Shown here: positions 20,551 through 31,255 of the stretch, piece by piece
How positions within the stretch are numbered: position 1 is the stretch's first letter
How the letters are laid out: each line of letters starts with the position of its first letter
NCBI GenBank assembly: GCA_015494295.1
Contig: WGBO01000068.1
Coordinates: 1 to 44,651 of the forward strand
DNA from: Gammaproteobacteria bacterium
GTDB taxonomy: Bacteria; Pseudomonadota; Gammaproteobacteria; DSM-19610
Length of the DNA stretch: 44,651 nt
Reading direction: 5' to 3'
Position numbers and translations under genes: made by a program
Notes under the pieces: generated by a model
Told to the model about the DNA's origin: nothing
Seen by the model: the letters and a program-made list of their open reading frames with translations, nothing else
Databases searched by the model: none

Positions 20551-20956
20551 GCATCTGCCACGGGTGCCCGTCGACGACCCGACGCTCGGCATGCACAAAA
20601 ATAGGGCAGTATTAGCATGCGCTTAATTTCTGGCCTCGCCGGCCTGCCGGGCCGCTTTCTGCGTTTGCCAGGCATCTTCCACTCGTGCGCGCATACATGA
20701 TCCATTCCGTTAGATTCTGAATATAACCCATTGATTAAAGGCGCCTGATAGTGCCCGCCATTCCCTGCATTCAGGCCTCGAAGTCCTTGTCCTCAGAGAA
20801 ATTTTCACGCTTTGCCTCAAGCTGGCAACGGGGGTGCCGATACACCACCCAGACTGATTCGTCAACGCCTTGACGCACAGAACCGAAAGATTTTTTCACT
20901 CTGGGGTCCGCGCGGTTTGCGCCCGGATACATGAATGACTGTTGGGACTAAACCAT
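20551..20956. other. Intergenic region of 406 bases before the beta-propeller gene
   Basis: Base composition is less GC-rich than the flanking genes. No gene, tRNA or clear terminator was found. A pattern GG-N10-GC at 20822-20838 resembles a weak sigma-54 site about 120 bases before the next start codon, and TTGACG at 20870 lacks a good -10 box. The promoter of the propeller gene must lie here but was not identified with any confidence. Confidence 0.4.
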
Positions 20957-22300
20957 ATGACATGTTTCAAGCTGTTCAAGACCACCGCACTGAGCCTGGC
21001 CCTGTTGTCCGGTGCCGCGCAGGCATCCGAGGCCGATATCTACGCCATCCACTTCTCCGAGGACGGGAAGCACCTGATCACCGGCGGCGCCGGCGGCTAC
21101 ACCCTGGCCCCTGACGTGGAGCACACCGGCGGCATCAAGATCTGGGACGCCGAAACCGGCAAACTGGTGGAAGCCCTGGGCGATCGCAAGGACCTCGACA
21201 ATATCTTTGGCGCGCAGTACGGCCGTGTCGGCAACCGCCGCTGGGGCATCAGCAATTTCAAGGACGTGGTGCTGAGCGGCACCTATCCGAACGGCAAGGT
21301 TCTGCTGCTGCCCAGTTCGCTGGGCCGCATTACCAGCAGCACCAAGGGACAGCTCCCCGGCTTCATCGGCGGTTACATGGACTTTTCCGGCAAACAGTCG
21401 GCACGCATTGAACTTTCCGACATCGCTGCCAAGGGCGGCAACTGCGACCCCAAGACCGGCTTCCACGACTATGTCGGGCCGATCGTGCCATCCAACAACG
21501 GCAAGTTCGCCGCCATCGTGGTCAACACCTGCACCGCGAAGATCAATGACAAGGACCAGCAGGTCGCTTTCGAATACCAGTCCGATCTGCACATCATGGA
21601 CCTGGGCCGCTTCGAGATCACCCGCACCATCGAGCACATCGACGCGGGCGTGTACGCCCTGGGCATCACCGACAACGGCAAGCGCGTGGCCTTCGTGGGG
21701 CGCGACCAGTTCGCGGTGATCGACACCGAGGACAACGAGCGCCACGTGGTGGAAACCTACCCGCCGAGCCAGTTCATGATTCCGCGCCAGTTCAGCTCGC
21801 TGCAATTCAGCCGGGATGGCAAGCAGCTCATCTCGCTGCGCAACATCTACGATATCGAAACGGGTGTCGAACGGCCACTGAAGTGGGCCGAGGGTGGCGC
21901 CAAGAAACCGCGCCGCATCTCCAGCGTGCGCGTGTCACCCGACCTGAGCTTCTTCGCCATCGTCATGCCCAAGCGCTCGCTGATCACCTTCGGCGACGAC
22001 GGACTGCCGCACTCCTACGGCAAGGCGGACAAGGTGGTGCTGCTCAGTACGGCCACCGGCGAACGCACCGAACTGGAAATCACCGACTCCATGACCGAAG
22101 GCAAGCGCTGCGTGACCGACATCTCGCCGGACAGCCAGCGCGTCGCGGTGGGGTGCAAGGGCGGACTGCTGCGCGTCTATGACGCCCACACCGGCAAGCT
22201 GATCTGGAACAAGCAGAACATCGGCCGCAAGTCCGACAACGGCCTGATGCACGTCGAGTACGACGATCCGCTCGACAGCTTCTACAGCATGCTGGACTAA
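20957..22300 (+). CDS. Secreted WD40-like beta-propeller protein of unknown function
   Basis: The product is 447 residues from the ATG at 20957; the TTG at 20942 is in frame but less likely. Residues 1-23 form a Sec signal peptide with a cleavage site near AQA|SEA, so the protein should be periplasmic. At least three blades show the WD40 pattern, for example HFSEDGKHLITGG with GGIKIWDAETGKLV, and ISPDSQRVAVGC with GLLRVYDAHTGKL; the middle blades are more divergent. There are four cysteines in the mature part, in the contexts GGNCDP, VNTCTA, GKRCVT and AVGCKG. No catalytic or heme motif was found. It stands alone with its own terminator. It could be a scaffold or ligand-binding protein; the partner is unknown. 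Confidence 0.72.
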   Translation: MTCFKLFKTTALSLALLSGAAQASEADIYAIHFSEDGKHLITGGAGGYTLAPDVEHTGGIKIWDAETGKLVEALGDRKDLDNIFGAQYGRVGNRRWGISNFKDVVLSGTYPNGKVLLLPSSLGRITSSTKGQLPGFIGGYMDFSGKQSARIELSDIAAKGGNCDPKTGFHDYVGPIVPSNNGKFAAIVVNTCTAKINDKDQQVAFEYQSDLHIMDLGRFEITRTIEHIDAGVYALGITDNGKRVAFVGRDQFAVIDTEDNERHVVETYPPSQFMIPRQFSSLQFSRDGKQLISLRNIYDIETGVERPLKWAEGGAKKPRRISSVRVSPDLSFFAIVMPKRSLITFGDDGLPHSYGKADKVVLLSTATGERTELEITDSMTEGKRCVTDISPDSQRVAVGCKGGLLRVYDAHTGKLIWNKQNIGRKSDNGLMHVEYDDPLDSFYSMLD

Positions 22301-22324
22301 CGTCCCGCAACACCGCACCACCCC

Positions 22325-22346
22325 AAAGGGCCTCACGGCCCTTTTT
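22325..22346 (+). terminator. Intrinsic terminator of the beta-propeller gene
   Basis: The stem AAAGGGCC/GGCCCTTT with loop TCAC is followed by TT, so the U-run after the GC stem is five bases. It lies 24 bases after the stop codon. Confidence 0.88.
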
Positions 22347-22408
22347 CAATGGTGCGGAAAAAGTCGACTCCGCCCCCCTTTTCCCCTTTTTCGCTTTGTC
22401 GAGGCGAG

Positions 22409-22434
22409 AAAAAAGGGCCGAAAGGCCCTTTTTT
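22409..22434. terminator. Symmetric bidirectional terminator, mainly for pnp
   Basis: A five-base GC stem GGGCC/GGCCC with a GAAA loop is flanked by six A and six T residues, so it works on both strands. It lies 18 bases beyond the pnp stop codon and repeats the GGGCC core of the terminator at 22325. Confidence 0.9.
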
Positions 22435-22452
22435 GGGTGGATGGGATGGATG

Positions 22453-24531
22453 TCAGACGGCTTTCATGCTCAGGCGGATACGGCCCTGCTTGTCGACTTC
22501 CAGCACCTTCACCTTGATGGTATCGCCCTCGGACAGCTTGTCGCTGACCTTCTCGACGCGTTCGTCGCTGATCTGGGAGATGTGCACCAGGCCGTCCTTG
22601 CCGGGCAGAATGGTGACGAATGCACCGAAGTCCATCAGCTTGGCAACCTTGCCTTCGTAGACGTGACCCACCTCGACGTCGGCGGTGAGCTGTTCGATAC
22701 GACGCTTGCATTCCTCGCCCGCGGCGCGGTCGACCGAAGCGATCTTGACGGTGCCGGTGTCATCGATGTCGACACTGGCGCCGGTCTCCTCGGTAAGCGC
22801 GCGGATGGTGGCGCCGCCCTTGCCGATGACGTCGCGGATACGATCCGGGTTGATCTTCATAGTGATGTAACGCGGCGCGTGCGCGGACATTTCCTCACGC
22901 GGCGCGCTGATGGCGGCGTTCATTTCCTTGAGGATGTGCAAACGGGCTTCCCTGGCCTGTTCCAGCGCCTGCTCCATGATCTCGCGGGTGATGCCGTCGA
23001 TCTTGATGTCCATTTGCAGGGCATTCACACCCGCCTCGGTACCGGCCACCTTGAAGTCCATGTCGCCGAGGTGATCCTCGTCGCCCATGATGTCGGTCAA
23101 CACGGCAAACTGCTCGCCTTCCTTGATGAGGCCCATGGCCACGCCAGCCACCGGCGCCTTGATCGGCACGCCGGCATCCATCAGCGACAGACTGGTGCCA
23201 CACACGCTGGCCATGGAGCTGGAGCCGTTCGATTCGGTGATCTCGGACACCACGCGAATGGTGTAGGGGAATTCCTCGACCGACGGCATAACCGCCAGCA
23301 CGCCGCGCTTGGCGAGGCGGCCGTGGCCGATCTCGCGGCGCTTGGGACTGCCGACGCGACCGGTCTCGCCCACGCAGTAGGGCGGGAAGTTGTAGTGCAG
23401 CATGAAGTTCTCGCGGTATGAACCCTGCAGCGCATCGATGATCTGGGCGTCGCGCTCGGTGCCGAGCGTGGTCACCACCAGCGCCTGGGTCTCGCCACGG
23501 GTGAACAGCGCGGAACCGTGAACGCGCGGCAGCACGCCGGTACGGATGGTGATGGGGCGCACGGTGCGGGTGTCGCGTCCGTCGATGCGCGGGTTGCCCT
23601 CGATGATACGGCTGCGCACGATGCGCTTTTCGAGCTTCTCCATCGCGCCGCGTACGTCGTCGGCGGAGAAACCGCCTTCCTCGTCACTGGCGAGCTTTTC
23701 GATCAACTCGCTGCGGATGGCGTCGAGGCGCGCGTAGCGGTCCTGCTTGTCGGCGATCTGGTAGGCTTCGCCGAACGCGGCCTCGCCGGCCTCGGCAACC
23801 GCCCGCTCCAGCGCCTCGTTGGGTTCGGGCGCCTGCCAGTCCCAGGCCGGGGCGTTGACCTCGGCGGCCAGTTCGGCGATGGCGTCGATGGCGGCCTGCA
23901 TCTGTTCGTGGCCGTAGACCACGGAACCGAGCATCACTTCCTCGGACAACTCCTTCGCTTCCGACTCCACCATCAACACGGCCTTGGAGGTGCCGGCGAC
24001 CACCAGATCCAGCTTGGAATCCTTAAGCTGGCTGTCGGTGGGGTTGAGCACGTATTCACCGTCGATGTAGCCAACGCGGGCGGCGCCGACCGGCCCGGCG
24101 AAGGGCATACCGGAAATCGAACAGGCCGCGGAAGCACCCAGCAGCGCCGGGATGTCCGGGTTGACCTCCGGGTCCAGCGACATGACGGTGGCGATGATCT
24201 GCACCTCGTTGGTGAAGCCTTTCGGGAACAGCGGGCGAATCGGGCGGTCGATCAGGCGCGACAGCAGCGTTTCGTTCTCGCTGGGGCGCCCCTCACGACG
24301 GAAAAAGCCGCCGGGGATCTGCCCGGCGGCGTAGGTGCGTTCCTGGTAGTCCACGGTGAGCGGGAAGAAATCGCGGCCCTCGGAGCCGCGTTTCAGGCCG
24401 ACGGCGGTCACGAAGACCACTGTCTCGCCCATGCTGACCATGACTGCGCCGCTGGCCTGGCGGGCGATCTCGCCGGTTTCGAACGTCACGGTGTGGTCGC
24501 CGTACTGGAACGATTTCTTGATCGGATTCAC
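22453..24531 (-). CDS. pnp: Polynucleotide phosphorylase
   Basis: The product is 692 residues, starting at a GTG with AAGGA seven bases upstream. PNPase degrades RNA 3' to 5' with phosphate and is part of the degradosome in many gammaproteobacteria. Two RNase PH domains (about 1-230 and 320-545) flank a helical linker; the [19 protein letters not shown] stretch and the downstream [19 protein letters not shown] stretch of the second domain hold the active site. A KH domain ([17 protein letters not shown]) and a C-terminal S1 domain ([16 protein letters not shown]) follow. It lies 52 bases behind rpsO, the usual neighbour, and shares its promoter. Confidence 0.97.
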   Translation of the reverse strand: MNPIKKSFQYGDHTVTFETGEIARQASGAVMVSMGETVVFVTAVGLKRGSEGRDFFPLTVDYQERTYAAGQIPGGFFRREGRPSENETLLSRLIDRPIRPLFPKGFTNEVQIIATVMSLDPEVNPDIPALLGASAACSISGMPFAGPVGAARVGYIDGEYVLNPTDSQLKDSKLDLVVAGTSKAVLMVESEAKELSEEVMLGSVVYGHEQMQAAIDAIAELAAEVNAPAWDWQAPEPNEALERAVAEAGEAAFGEAYQIADKQDRYARLDAIRSELIEKLASDEEGGFSADDVRGAMEKLEKRIVRSRIIEGNPRIDGRDTRTVRPITIRTGVLPRVHGSALFTRGETQALVVTTLGTERDAQIIDALQGSYRENFMLHYNFPPYCVGETGRVGSPKRREIGHGRLAKRGVLAVMPSVEEFPYTIRVVSEITESNGSSSMASVCGTSLSLMDAGVPIKAPVAGVAMGLIKEGEQFAVLTDIMGDEDHLGDMDFKVAGTEAGVNALQMDIKIDGITREIMEQALEQAREARLHILKEMNAAISAPREEMSAHAPRYITMKINPDRIRDVIGKGGATIRALTEETGASVDIDDTGTVKIASVDRAAGEECKRRIEQLTADVEVGHVYEGKVAKLMDFGAFVTILPGKDGLVHISQISDERVEKVSDKLSEGDTIKVKVLEVDKQGRIRLSMKAV

Positions 24532-24583
24532 TGGCTAGTCCTTACTGATGGCTACAGTTGGTTGAGGTGCAGGATCGGCGCAA

Positions 24584-24853
24584 TCAGCGACGCAGGCCCA
24601 GACGACCAATCAGGTCCTGGTAACGGCTGACGTCCTTGCGCTTCAGGTAATCGAGCAGCTTGCGACGGTTGCTGACCATGCGCAGCAGACCCTGACGGGA
24701 ATGGTGGTCGTGCTTGTGCTCCTGGAAGTGCGATGTCAGTTCCTGGATGTTGGCGGTCAGCAGCGCAACCTGCACTTCGGGTGAGCCGGTGTCGCCCGGC
24801 GCACGCTGGTATTCGCTGACGATCTGTTTTTTCTGTTCGGTCGATAAAGCCAT
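24584..24853 (-). CDS. rpsO: 30S ribosomal protein S15
   Basis: The product is 89 residues, the standard length. The ATG at 24853 is preceded by GGAG; the longer open frame upstream lies in the leader and is not coding. The conserved GDTGSPEVQ, [22 protein letters not shown] and C-terminal GLRR stretches are all present. S15 binds 16S rRNA early in assembly of the 30S platform. It has its own promoter directly after truB and is cotranscribed with pnp. In E. coli the leader is autoregulated by a pseudoknot; no such structure was tested here. Confidence 0.97.
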   Translation of the reverse strand: MALSTEQKKQIVSEYQRAPGDTGSPEVQVALLTANIQELTSHFQEHKHDHHSRQGLLRMVSNRRKLLDYLKRKDVSRYQDLIGRLGLRR

Positions 24854-24914
24854 GCTTTGCTCCAAATGTGAGTCGTGTGATGCATCCAGCGAACAGGCCA
24901 GACGCAAGCGGCGT

Positions 24915-24943
24915 ATTTTACCCGCCCGGGCCATTTCTCTCAA
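24915..24943 (-). promoter_or_regulatory. Sigma-70 promoter of rpsO-pnp
   Basis: On the minus strand TTGAGA (24943-24938) and TAAAAT (24920-24915) are 17 bases apart, each close to consensus. It sits five bases after the truB stop codon and gives a leader of about 55 bases for rpsO. Confidence 0.75.
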
Positions 24944-24947
24944 CAGC

Positions 24948-25865
24948 TTAGGCGCCTTTCATCATGCGGCGCGGCGCCACTCTTCCGTCGTCGAGGATTT
25001 CACCCATGCCGAGGAAGGTATCCTCGCCCTCGTACAGCCGCACCCAGCCGCTGGTCGGCGCGCGCGGAACCAGCACCGCCTGCCCCTGGCGCAGGTAGAA
25101 TGCCGCGTCGGGCGACAAATTCACGCCCGGCCATTGGGTTAGCGCGGTCTCGATGGTCAGCAGCAGATCGTCGGTGGCGCGTTTGTCGCGCGCCTTGATG
25201 GCTTCCAGTTCCTCCAGGGTGACCAGCCCGTCGTCCCCGTAGGGACCGACCGCGGTACGCCGCAGCCGCGACACGTGGGCACCGCAGCCGAGCCGTTCGC
25301 CGATGTCCTCGACCAGGGTACGCACGTAGGTGCCCTTGGAGCAGTGCACGAAGATATCCAGCCAGTCTTCCCCGCGCGCGGTCACGCTCAGCTCGTGGAT
25401 ATCCACCGGGCGTGGCTCGCGCTCGACCTCCACGCCCTGGCGGGCCAGCTTGTAGAGGCGCTGCCCCTCGTGCTTGAGCGCCGAGTACATGGGCGGGATC
25501 TGCTCGATGGGACCGCGGAACTGCTCCAGCACCGTCTCGATGCGGGCGTCGCTGTAGTCTTCCACCGGGCGGGTTTCGATCACCTCGCCCTCGGCGTCGG
25601 CGGTGTCGGTCTTGACACCGAGCTGGCAACGCACCTGGTAGCACTTGTCGGCGTCGAGCAGGAAGGCCGACACCTTGGTGGCCTCGCCCATGCAGATCGG
25701 CAAGACGCCGGACGCCAGCGGGTCCAGGCTGCCGGTATGGCCGGCCTTCTTTGCAAAAAACAGACGTTTGACCTGTTGCAGGGCTTCGTTGGAGGTAATC
25801 CCCGACGGCTTGTCCAGCAACAGAATCCCGTTGACGTCCCGACCTCGTACGCGGCGTCGGCCCAT
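24948..25865 (-). CDS. truB: tRNA pseudouridine(55) synthase TruB
   Basis: The product is 305 residues. TruB converts U55 in the T arm of most tRNAs to pseudouridine and helps tRNA folding. The catalytic aspartate is D48 in [15 protein letters not shown]. The substrate-binding motifs [25 protein letters not shown] and [10 protein letters not shown] are in place, and the C-terminal PUA-like part is present. It starts 14 bases after the rbfA stop, and the rpsO promoter follows immediately. Confidence 0.97.
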   Translation of the reverse strand: MGRRRVRGRDVNGILLLDKPSGITSNEALQQVKRLFFAKKAGHTGSLDPLASGVLPICMGEATKVSAFLLDADKCYQVRCQLGVKTDTADAEGEVIETRPVEDYSDARIETVLEQFRGPIEQIPPMYSALKHEGQRLYKLARQGVEVEREPRPVDIHELSVTARGEDWLDIFVHCSKGTYVRTLVEDIGERLGCGAHVSRLRRTAVGPYGDDGLVTLEELEAIKARDKRATDDLLLTIETALTQWPGVNLSPDAAFYLRQGQAVLVPRAPTSGWVRLYEGEDTFLGMGEILDDGRVAPRRMMKGA

Positions 25866-25879
25866 AAGCTGTGAAATCC

Positions 25880-26266
25880 TCAGTTGTCCTGATCGGTGTC
25901 GTCGTGAGGCGTTGCGTCCGCCTTGACGGCGGCATCGATCAACGCGCTCAGACGCGCCCCGCGTTGCAGGGAATGATCCTGTTTGAAGTGGAGTTGCGGC
26001 ACGTGCCGCATCTTGAGTGTCTGGCCCAGCAGGTGGCGCAGGTAACCGGCGGCGCCTTCCAGCACCTTCAGCGAGGCGTCCATCTCCTCCTGCTCGCCCA
26101 GGGTGGAGATGTAGACCTTGGCGTGCGACAGGTCGCGCGACACCTCAACCGCCGACACGCTGACCATGCCGATACGGGGATCCCGCACCTCGTCGCGAAT
26201 CAGGGTCGCGAGTTCGCGCTGGATCTGCTCGCCGACACGGCGCGTTCTGGGAAAGTCTCTGGGCAT
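25880..26266 (-). CDS. rbfA: 30S ribosome-binding factor RbfA
   Basis: The product is 128 residues, the usual size. The opening RTRRVGEQIQRELATLI, the DPRIGMVSVSAVEVSRDLSHA strand-helix region and the Arg-His-Val-Pro motif (KMRHVPQLHF) identify RbfA, a KH-fold factor needed for 16S rRNA 5' end maturation and cold growth. The C-terminal tail is acidic (DDTDQD). It lies 46 bases behind infB and 14 bases before truB, the normal order in this operon. Confidence 0.95.
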   Translation of the reverse strand: MPRDFPRTRRVGEQIQRELATLIRDEVRDPRIGMVSVSAVEVSRDLSHAKVYISTLGEQEEMDASLKVLEGAAGYLRHLLGQTLKMRHVPQLHFKQDHSLQRGARLSALIDAAVKADATPHDDTDQDN

Positions 26267-26312
26267 GGATTACTCACCGCCGCCACCGTTACCGGCGCGG
26301 TCACGGCCGGGC

Positions 26313-28850
26313 TTACTCGACCGTACGCGCCCTCTCCGTCCGCTCGAAGACCTCGATCTGGTCGCCGACCTTGACATCATTGTAGCCCTTCACGCCGATA
26401 CCGCACTCGGTGCCGCTGCGCACCTCGTTGACGTCTTCCTTGAAGCGGCGCAGGGATTCCAGTTCGCCCTCGAAGATGACCACGTTGTCGCGCAGCACGC
26501 GGATCGGCGCGCTGCGGCGCACCACGCCCTCCACCACCATGCAGCCGGCGATGGCGCCGATCTTCGGCGCCCGGAACACGTCGCGCACCTCGGCGAGACC
26601 GATGATCTCCTCCGAGACTTCCGGCGACAGCATGCCGGACACGGCGCGTTTCACTTCGTCGATGGCATCGTAGATGACACTGTAATAGTGCAGGTCGATG
26701 TCGTTTTCCTCGACGATGCGGCGCGCGGACGCATCGGCACGGACGTTGAAGCCGATGAGGATGGCATTGGAGGCCAGCGCCAGGTTGGCGTCGGTCTCGG
26801 TAATGCCGCCCACGCCCGAGGAGATGATATTGACCGTCACCTCGTCGGTGACGATCTTGGTCAGCGCCTCGCGCAGGGCCTCCACGCTGCCCTGCACATC
26901 GGCCTTGAGGACGATGTTTAGGGACTGCTTCTCGCCCTTGCCCATGTTGCTGAACATGTCTTCGAGGCGCGCCTGGTGCTGGCGGGCCAGCTTCATCTCG
27001 CGCTGCTTCTGCTGCCGGAACTCGGCCAGTTCACGCGCCTTGCGCTCGTCGTTGATGACCTGGGCTTCCTCGCCGGCAGCCGGGGTGCCGGACAGGCCGA
27101 GCACCACGGCGGGCATGGACGGCCCGGCCGAATCGATGCTCCTGCCCGATTCGTCGAACATGGCGCGCACGCGCCCGATCTCGTGGCCGGCCACCAGCGT
27201 GTCGCCCTTCCGGAGCACGCCGTTCTGCACCAGTATGGTGGCCACCGGCCCGCGCCCCTTGTCGAGCGCGGACTCGATCACCACGCCCTGGGCGGGACAT
27301 TCGACGACCGCTTTCAGCTCAAGCAGTTCGGCCTGCAGCAACACGGCCTCCAGAAGTTCATCCACGCCCTGGCCGGTCTTGGCGGACACCTCGATGAACT
27401 GGGTGTCGCCACCCCATTCCTCGGGAATCACGCCGTTCTGCGACAGCTCGTTCTTGACCCGCTCGGGGTCGGCCTCGGGCTTGTCGATCTTGTTGACCGC
27501 CACCACCAGCGGCACACCGGCTGCCTTGCTGTGCTCGATGGCCTCGATGGTCTGCGGCATGGCGCCGTCGTCGGCGGCCACCACCAGGATGACGATATCG
27601 GTCACCTTGGCGCCTCGGGCGCGCATGGCGGTAAAGGCCGCGTGTCCCGGGGTGTCGAGGAAGGTCATGGAACCCTTGCCGGTATCGACGTGGTAGGCGC
27701 CGATGTGCTGGGTGATGCCGCCCGCTTCGCCAGCGGCGACGCGGGTGCTGCGAATGTAGTCGAGCAGCGAGGTCTTGCCGTGGTCGACGTGGCCCATGAT
27801 GGTCACCACCGGCGGACGCGGCACCTTCTCGCCGCTGATCTCGGCGGCAGCCATCTGTTCGATCTCGATTTCCAGATCGTTCTCGGACACCGGTTTGGCG
27901 GTGTGGCCCAGTTCCTCGACCAGCAGCACCGCGGTGTCCTGGTCCAGCGTCTGGTTGATGGTCGCCATCACGCCCATCTTCATCAGCGACTTGATCAGCT
28001 CGGTGGCCTTCACCGACAGCTTCTGCGCCAGTTCCGACACGGTGATCGCTTCCGGCACATCGACCTCGCGCACCACCGGCGCGGTGGGACGCTCGAAACC
28101 GTGCTCACCGGAAGACTTGACCGCCACCCCGGCGCGACGGCCGCTGGGTTTCTTGCGGCGGCCGCCCTTGCCCTTGGCCACGTGCAGTTCCTTGCGGCCG
28201 TAACGGGTCTGCTGGTCACCGCTCTCGCGGTGACGCGTCTTGCGTTCCTTGTCCGCCTTCTGCTGGCGCGCTTCCTGCTCGGCGCGCGCCTGCGCCTGGG
28301 CCTGTTCGGTTTCCTTGCTCGCGGCTTCCTGCGCCTTGCGCGCCTCTTCCTCCTCGCGGCGGCGGGCTTCCTCGTCGCGCTTGCGCGCTTCCTCTTCTTC
28401 CTTGCGGCGCGCCTCTTCCTCGGCGCGGCGCAGAGCATCCTTTTCAGCCTGCAGCCTGGCCTCGCGCTCGGCCTCCAGGCGCGCCTTTTCCTCGGCCTCC
28501 TGCTTGAGCCGTTCCTGTTCCTCGGCGACCAGTTCGGCGCGGTTCACGTAGGTGCGCTTCTTGCGCACTTCCACGCTCACCTTGCGCGCGGCGGAACCGC
28601 GGCCGGCGGAACCGGTGCGCAACTCGGTGTGCATCTTGCGACGCAGGGTCACTTTCTTGGGCTGGGCCACCGCACCCTCGGAACGTCCGTGGGCCTTGCG
28701 CAAATAGCTCAGCAACTGCATTTTCTCCTTGTCGGAGATGGTGTCATCCGCACCGGTAATCTGCATGCCTGCCTCGCCCAGTTGCGCCAACAGGCGCTCC
28801 ACGGGCAAGCCAACCACATCTGCAAACTGTCGTACCGTAACGTCGGTCAT
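26313..28850 (-). CDS. infB: Translation initiation factor IF-2
   Basis: The product is 845 residues. IF-2 is a GTPase that places initiator tRNA on the 30S subunit and promotes subunit joining. An IF2 N-terminal domain ([10 protein letters not shown]) is followed by a charged coiled coil of Glu/Ala/Arg repeats (about 105-205), a second N-terminal helix-turn domain (about 265-315), the G domain with GHVDHGKT at 353-360, DTPGH and NKID, and domains II to IV. The ribosome site GAGGAG lies ten bases before the ATG. Internal in-frame starts that give shorter IF-2 forms in E. coli were not analysed. It follows nusA by 21 bases. Confidence 0.97.
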   Translation of the reverse strand: MTDVTVRQFADVVGLPVERLLAQLGEAGMQITGADDTISDKEKMQLLSYLRKAHGRSEGAVAQPKKVTLRRKMHTELRTGSAGRGSAARKVSVEVRKKRTYVNRAELVAEEQERLKQEAEEKARLEAEREARLQAEKDALRRAEEEARRKEEEEARKRDEEARRREEEEARKAQEAASKETEQAQAQARAEQEARQQKADKERKTRHRESGDQQTRYGRKELHVAKGKGGRRKKPSGRRAGVAVKSSGEHGFERPTAPVVREVDVPEAITVSELAQKLSVKATELIKSLMKMGVMATINQTLDQDTAVLLVEELGHTAKPVSENDLEIEIEQMAAAEISGEKVPRPPVVTIMGHVDHGKTSLLDYIRSTRVAAGEAGGITQHIGAYHVDTGKGSMTFLDTPGHAAFTAMRARGAKVTDIVILVVAADDGAMPQTIEAIEHSKAAGVPLVVAVNKIDKPEADPERVKNELSQNGVIPEEWGGDTQFIEVSAKTGQGVDELLEAVLLQAELLELKAVVECPAQGVVIESALDKGRGPVATILVQNGVLRKGDTLVAGHEIGRVRAMFDESGRSIDSAGPSMPAVVLGLSGTPAAGEEAQVINDERKARELAEFRQQKQREMKLARQHQARLEDMFSNMGKGEKQSLNIVLKADVQGSVEALREALTKIVTDEVTVNIISSGVGGITETDANLALASNAILIGFNVRADASARRIVEENDIDLHYYSVIYDAIDEVKRAVSGMLSPEVSEEIIGLAEVRDVFRAPKIGAIAGCMVVEGVVRRSAPIRVLRDNVVIFEGELESLRRFKEDVNEVRSGTECGIGVKGYNDVKVGDQIEVFERTERARTVE

Positions 28851-28871
28851 CGTAAGGCGTCTCCTCGACGG

Positions 28872-30401
28872 TTACCCTTGTTCTTCCGCAAACCAGGGGG
28901 CGCGAGCGGTCATGATCAATTGTCCGGCACGCTCTTCGTCCATGCCCTCGATATCCATCAGGTCATCGATCGCCTGTTCTGCCAGATCTTCCATTGTGAC
29001 GATTCCTTTCGCCGCCAGCGTAAAGGCCAGGTCCTCGTCCATTCCTTCCATCTCCAGCAGGTCGTCCGCCGGACGCGCGCCACCGAGTTTTTCCTCGTTG
29101 GCGATGGCCCGGGTCAGCAGCACGTCGCGAGCGCGCCCGCGCAGTTCCTCGACGATGTCTTCCTCGAATTCCTCGATCTGCAACAACTCGCTGTTGGGCA
29201 CATAGGCGATTTCCTCGATGGTCGAGAAACCTTCCTGCACCAGGATGGCGGCGACTTCCTCGTCGACGTCGAGGTCTTCCATGAACAGCTTCTGCAGAGC
29301 CTGCATCTCTTCCTCGGTTTTCTCGGCGGCCTGCTGTTCGTCCATCACGTTCAGTTCCCAGCCGGTAAGCTGGCTGGCGAGGCGCACGTTCTGCCCGCCG
29401 CGGCCGATGGCCTGCGAGAGCTGGTCGGTGGCGACCGCCACGTCCATGCTGTGCTTGTCCTCGTCGACCACGATGGACACCACCTCGGCCGGCGACATGG
29501 CGTTGATGACGAACTGCGCCGGGTTCTCGTCCCAGAGGATAATATCGACGCGCTCACCGGCAAGTTCGGTGGACACCGTCTGCACGCGCGAGCCGCGCAT
29601 GCCGACACAGGCGCCGACCGGATCGATGCGCGGGTCGTTGGACTTGACCGCGATCTTGGCGCGCAGGCCGGGATCACGGGCGGCGCCGAGGATCTCGATC
29701 AGTTCCTGGCCAACCTCCGGCACTTCCAGCTTGAACAGTTCCACCAGGAATTCCGGCGCCACGCGGCTGACGAACAGTTGCGGGCCGCGCGGCTCGCTGC
29801 GCACATCCTTGAGGTAGCCGCGCAGGCGGTCGCCGGGACGCACCGCCTCGCGCGGAATCATGTCTTCGCGGTAGATGATGGCCTCGGCGTTGCCGCCCAG
29901 GTCCAGGTACACGTTGCCACGCTCGACGCGCTTGACGATACCGGTCACCAGCTCGCCGACCCGGTCCTTGTAGGCGTCCACCACCTGGGCGCGCTCGGCC
30001 TCGCGCACCTTCTGCACGATCACCTGCTTGGCGGTCTGGGCGCCGATGCGGCCGAAGTCGACGGACTCGATCTCTTCCTCGATATAGTCACCAACCTGCA
30101 CGTCCGGCTTGATCTTGCGAGCCTCCTCGAGAAGGATCTGGCGACTGGGGTGGCGGTAACCACCTTCCTCGTCGTCCCCATCCTCTTCGCCCTCGGTGCG
30201 CTCCTCGACCACTTCCCAGCGCCGCCAGGTCTTGTAGTCACCGGTTTCGCGGTCGATCTCGACGCGCGCATCGATGTCTTCCTCGTGGCACTTTTTGGTC
30301 GCCGACGCCAGCGCCGCCTCGATGGCGCCGAAAATCACGTCCTTGCTGACGCCCTTCTCATTGGAGACGGCGTCCACGACCAGAAGAATCTCTTTACTCA
30401 T
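28872..30401 (-). CDS. nusA: Transcription termination/antitermination factor NusA
   Basis: The product is 509 residues. NusA binds RNA polymerase and modulates pausing, termination and antitermination. The order is an N-terminal polymerase-binding domain, an S1 domain (about 135-200), two KH domains (with [18 protein letters not shown] and the [13 protein letters not shown] stretch), and two acidic helix-hairpin-helix repeats at the C-terminus (about 360-500), the form found in gammaproteobacteria. Its ATG shares one base with the rimP stop codon (TAATG), so translation is coupled. In E. coli NusA represses its own operon through leader terminators, which is of interest given the hairpin before rimP. 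Confidence 0.97.
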   Translation of the reverse strand: MSKEILLVVDAVSNEKGVSKDVIFGAIEAALASATKKCHEEDIDARVEIDRETGDYKTWRRWEVVEERTEGEEDGDDEEGGYRHPSRQILLEEARKIKPDVQVGDYIEEEIESVDFGRIGAQTAKQVIVQKVREAERAQVVDAYKDRVGELVTGIVKRVERGNVYLDLGGNAEAIIYREDMIPREAVRPGDRLRGYLKDVRSEPRGPQLFVSRVAPEFLVELFKLEVPEVGQELIEILGAARDPGLRAKIAVKSNDPRIDPVGACVGMRGSRVQTVSTELAGERVDIILWDENPAQFVINAMSPAEVVSIVVDEDKHSMDVAVATDQLSQAIGRGGQNVRLASQLTGWELNVMDEQQAAEKTEEEMQALQKLFMEDLDVDEEVAAILVQEGFSTIEEIAYVPNSELLQIEEFEEDIVEELRGRARDVLLTRAIANEEKLGGARPADDLLEMEGMDEDLAFTLAAKGIVTMEDLAEQAIDDLMDIEGMDEERAGQLIMTARAPWFAEEQG

Positions 30402-30880
30402 TACGCACCCTCCGCACGATGCGAATCAAAATCGGGAACCAGCCGTGCGCTGTCGATCTCGTCCAGCGCCACCACCAGTTCTTCGTCCTCACTCATCTGC
30501 ACCACGACCTGGTCCTCTCTCAGACCCATCAGGGTGCCCCTGAATTTGCGCCGTCCGTCGACGGCAGCGGCAAGCTGCACGTTGACCTCGCGTCCGGCAA
30601 AGCGCGCGAAATCGCGCGCCTGGTACAGCGGCCGGTCCAGCCCGGGCGACGACACTTCCAGTGCGTACTGCCCGCGGATCGGGTCCTCCACGTCGAGGAT
30701 GCCGCTGACCTGGTGACTGACCGCCGAGCAGTCGTCCACCGTGATGCCCCGTTCGCTGTCGATGTATACGCGCAGCACACCCTGTTTGGCGCGGATGAAT
30801 TCCACCCCGACCAGTTCAAAGCCCAGTGCTTCCACCGCGGGCTCCAGGAGCGCGCGCAATTCCGCCGATTCTCGCGGCAT
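30401..30880 (-). CDS. rimP: Ribosome maturation factor RimP
   Basis: The product is 159 residues from the ATG at 30880; the open frame goes on to 30940, through a terminator hairpin, and is not coding there. RimP is needed for 30S maturation. The [22 protein letters not shown] strand region, [19 protein letters not shown] and the [12 protein letters not shown] motif are diagnostic. It is the first gene of the rimP-nusA-infB-rbfA-truB run. The ribosome site (GGTGG) is moderate. A hairpin with a T-run ends 17 bases before the start codon and may control entry into the operon. Confidence 0.95.
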   Translation of the reverse strand: MPRESAELRALLEPAVEALGFELVGVEFIRAKQGVLRVYIDSERGITVDDCSAVSHQVSGILDVEDPIRGQYALEVSSPGLDRPLYQARDFARFAGREVNVQLAAAVDGRRKFRGTLMGLREDQVVVQMSEDEELVVALDEIDSARLVPDFDSHRAEGA

Positions 30881-30897
30881 ACATTTCCACCACAAAC

Positions 30898-30918
30898 AAA
30901 AAATGGGCCAACGGCCCA
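30898..30918 (-). terminator. Terminator-like hairpin in the rimP leader (possible attenuator)
   Basis: On the minus strand the stem TGGGCC/GGCCCA with loop GTT is followed by six T residues (30903-30898). It lies between the predicted promoter and the rimP ATG, only 17 bases upstream of the latter. A second hairpin just before it (about 30923-30956) has a loop GGGC that could pair with the terminator arm. Confidence 0.7.
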
Positions 30919-30973
30919 CTGCAAAACCCGGAAACCGCATGATTTGCCCTGCGGTCCGGGAGACATCCCCGCT

Positions 30974-30982
30974 ATTGTATCA
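30974..30982 (-). promoter_or_regulatory. Extended -10 promoter of the rimP-nusA operon
   Basis: The minus strand reads TGATACAAT, an extended -10 element with one mismatch in the hexamer. No good -35 box is present 17 bases upstream. Start of transcription would be near 30967, giving a leader of about 86 bases. Confidence 0.5.
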
Positions 30983-31255
30983 GAAGGCCTTTATAAAATG
31001 TAGCCCGATGATCACCGCAGCCGTCTCGACAGTGCGATCACCCGAGCGGCCCTCGCGCACCCATCCGGAGAAATCCACTCTCAACGATGACTTTATATTA
31101 CAACATGTTACAAATTATTTCTAGCGTTTTACGGCATAACCTTCCGCTAACGGCCCTGTTTTCCCCACAGGGATTCGCTAAGATACCCCCGCCGCGTTTC
31201 CGGGGTCGCCTCCGCGCAGCGCGCCATAATAATGAAAGCCTGTGAGGAGACGTTG
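30983..31255. other. Divergent intergenic region with an AT-rich block
   Basis: Together with the rimP leader, the gap between rimP and the next gene is 375 bases. A markedly AT-rich stretch lies at about 31085-31135 and includes the palindrome AACATGTT (31102-31109). A possible -10 box TAAGAT is at 31179, without a convincing -35. No tRNA was found, although initiator tRNA precedes this operon in E. coli. The promoter of the plus-strand gene is expected here but not located. Confidence 0.4.

Noticed and set aside
20822..20838. Possible sigma-54 promoter before the beta-propeller gene
   Set aside because: The GG-N10-GC spacing fits but several consensus positions do not, and no enhancer-binding regulator is near. 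Not listed as a promoter.
26976..30716. 1246-codon plus-strand open frame opposite infB, nusA and rimP
   Set aside because: Fully antisense to three conserved genes, with low-complexity Leu/Ala/Phe content that mirrors the IF-2 coiled coil.
30960..31255. Initiator tRNA expected before rimP by analogy with E. coli
   Set aside because: No cloverleaf or CAT anticodon loop with T-loop consensus was found in the gap.
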